Source of the DNA: Mariprofundus sp.
Lineage (GTDB): Bacteria; Pseudomonadota; Zetaproteobacteria; Mariprofundales; Mariprofundaceae
Assembly: GCA_015485035.1 (NCBI GenBank)
Contig: WFUI01000213.1
Location: forward strand, 1-21,269
Length of the DNA: 21,269 nucleotides
Reading direction: 5' to 3'
The translations under genes were made by a program, and so were the position numbers. Each line of letters begins with the position of its first letter. The stretch's first letter is position 1. Under the pieces are notes generated by a model. The model worked only from the letters and a program-made list of their open reading frames with translations, did no database searches and was not told the origin of the DNA. This document shows, piece after piece, positions 21,016 through 21,269 of this stretch.

Positions 21016-21269
21016 ATGCCACCCAGAGACAGCCGATTTACCCGCGATACCAGCCTGAAACATGAGCTCCCGGCGCTACCGGCATTAACCGGTGATTATT
21101 CACTCAGCGCGAACCCGGTGGATATGTACCTGGCTGGCAAATCCCCAGCCACCAAGCGCATGGTCATCAGCCACATGAACAAGGTAGCCATATTATTCGA
21201 TTACCCGGACTACCAGCACACCCCTTGGGGCGCGATTCGCTACGAGCATGTCCAAACACTCCTCAGTGC
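21016..21269 (+). CDS. Tyrosine recombinase (integrase), N-terminal part
   Basis: Only the first 84 residues are present; the frame is open at the right edge. After a polar leader (MPPRDSRFTRDTSLKHELPA) comes a segment like the SAM-like, core-binding N-terminal domain of phage-type integrases: VDMYLAGKSPATKRMVISHM, then NKVAILF, then the PWGAIRYEHVQTLL signature. The catalytic Arg-His-Arg-Tyr domain lies outside the window, so integrity is unknown. Such enzymes integrate and excise mobile elements; here it marks the right flank of the hydrogenase region, next to inverted repeats and a decayed toxin-antitoxin pair. Confidence 0.75.
   Translation, partial: MPPRDSRFTRDTSLKHELPALPALTGDYSLSANPVDMYLAGKSPATKRMVISHMNKVAILFDYPDYQHTPWGAIRYEHVQTLLS

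Overview
The window carries a complete group 1h (group 5, actinobacterial-type, high-affinity, O2-tolerant) [NiFe]-hydrogenase locus. It sits between mobile or accessory genes: the 3' end of a HipA-like kinase gene on the left, and a decayed toxin-antitoxin pair plus the start of a tyrosine recombinase on the right. An outer-membrane beta-barrel protein, a sigma-54-type promoter with an NtrC-family activator, and moderate GC with scattered AT-rich spacers point to a Gram-negative proteobacterium, probably a gammaproteobacterium. No rRNA or housekeeping marker confirms this.

Minus strand, 13353 down to 1411: one tightly packed run of 14 genes with spacings from short overlaps to about 20 bp. 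In transcription order it encodes a TPR protein, two tiny membrane proteins, HhyE (NifU-Rieske fusion), an NHL beta-propeller, HypF, HypC, a SIS-domain sugar-phosphate isomerase, HypD, HypE, an FmdE-like protein, HypA, a very His-rich HypB and a His-rich nickel permease. An outer-membrane barrel gene (517-1341) follows in the same orientation.

Plus strand, 13530 to 20118: a HoxA/HupR-like sigma-54 activator with a degenerate receiver, a small zinc-ribbon protein, the structural genes hhyS and hhyL, a strong intrinsic terminator, a tandem pair of four-Cys (HiPIP-like) proteins, the hydrogenase maturation endopeptidase, a hypothetical protein and a DUF3147-type membrane protein.

The main new observation is a regulatory circuit. 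A motif of the form GTAAACTA-NN-T(A/T)TGCA occurs four times, only in the two regulatory intergenic regions. Two copies lie in the divergent TPR/regulator region, exactly 63 bp apart. Two lie about 120 and 145 bp upstream of the expected start of a textbook -24/-12 promoter before hhyS. The simplest model is that the neighbouring activator binds these sites, drives hhySL through sigma-54 and controls its own divergent region. Its receiver domain has lost every residue normally needed for phosphorylation, so the input signal should be something other than a classical histidine kinase.

Functional picture: nickel enters through the permease (possibly helped by the outer-membrane barrel). HypA/HypB insert it. 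HypC-F build and deliver the Fe(CN)2CO unit. The M52 protease removes a 16-residue tail from HhyL. The mature cytoplasmic HhySL dimer, which has no Tat signal, would pass electrons to HhyE and/or the HiPIP-like proteins and probably on to the respiratory chain at the membrane, where the two small membrane proteins could act as a tether.
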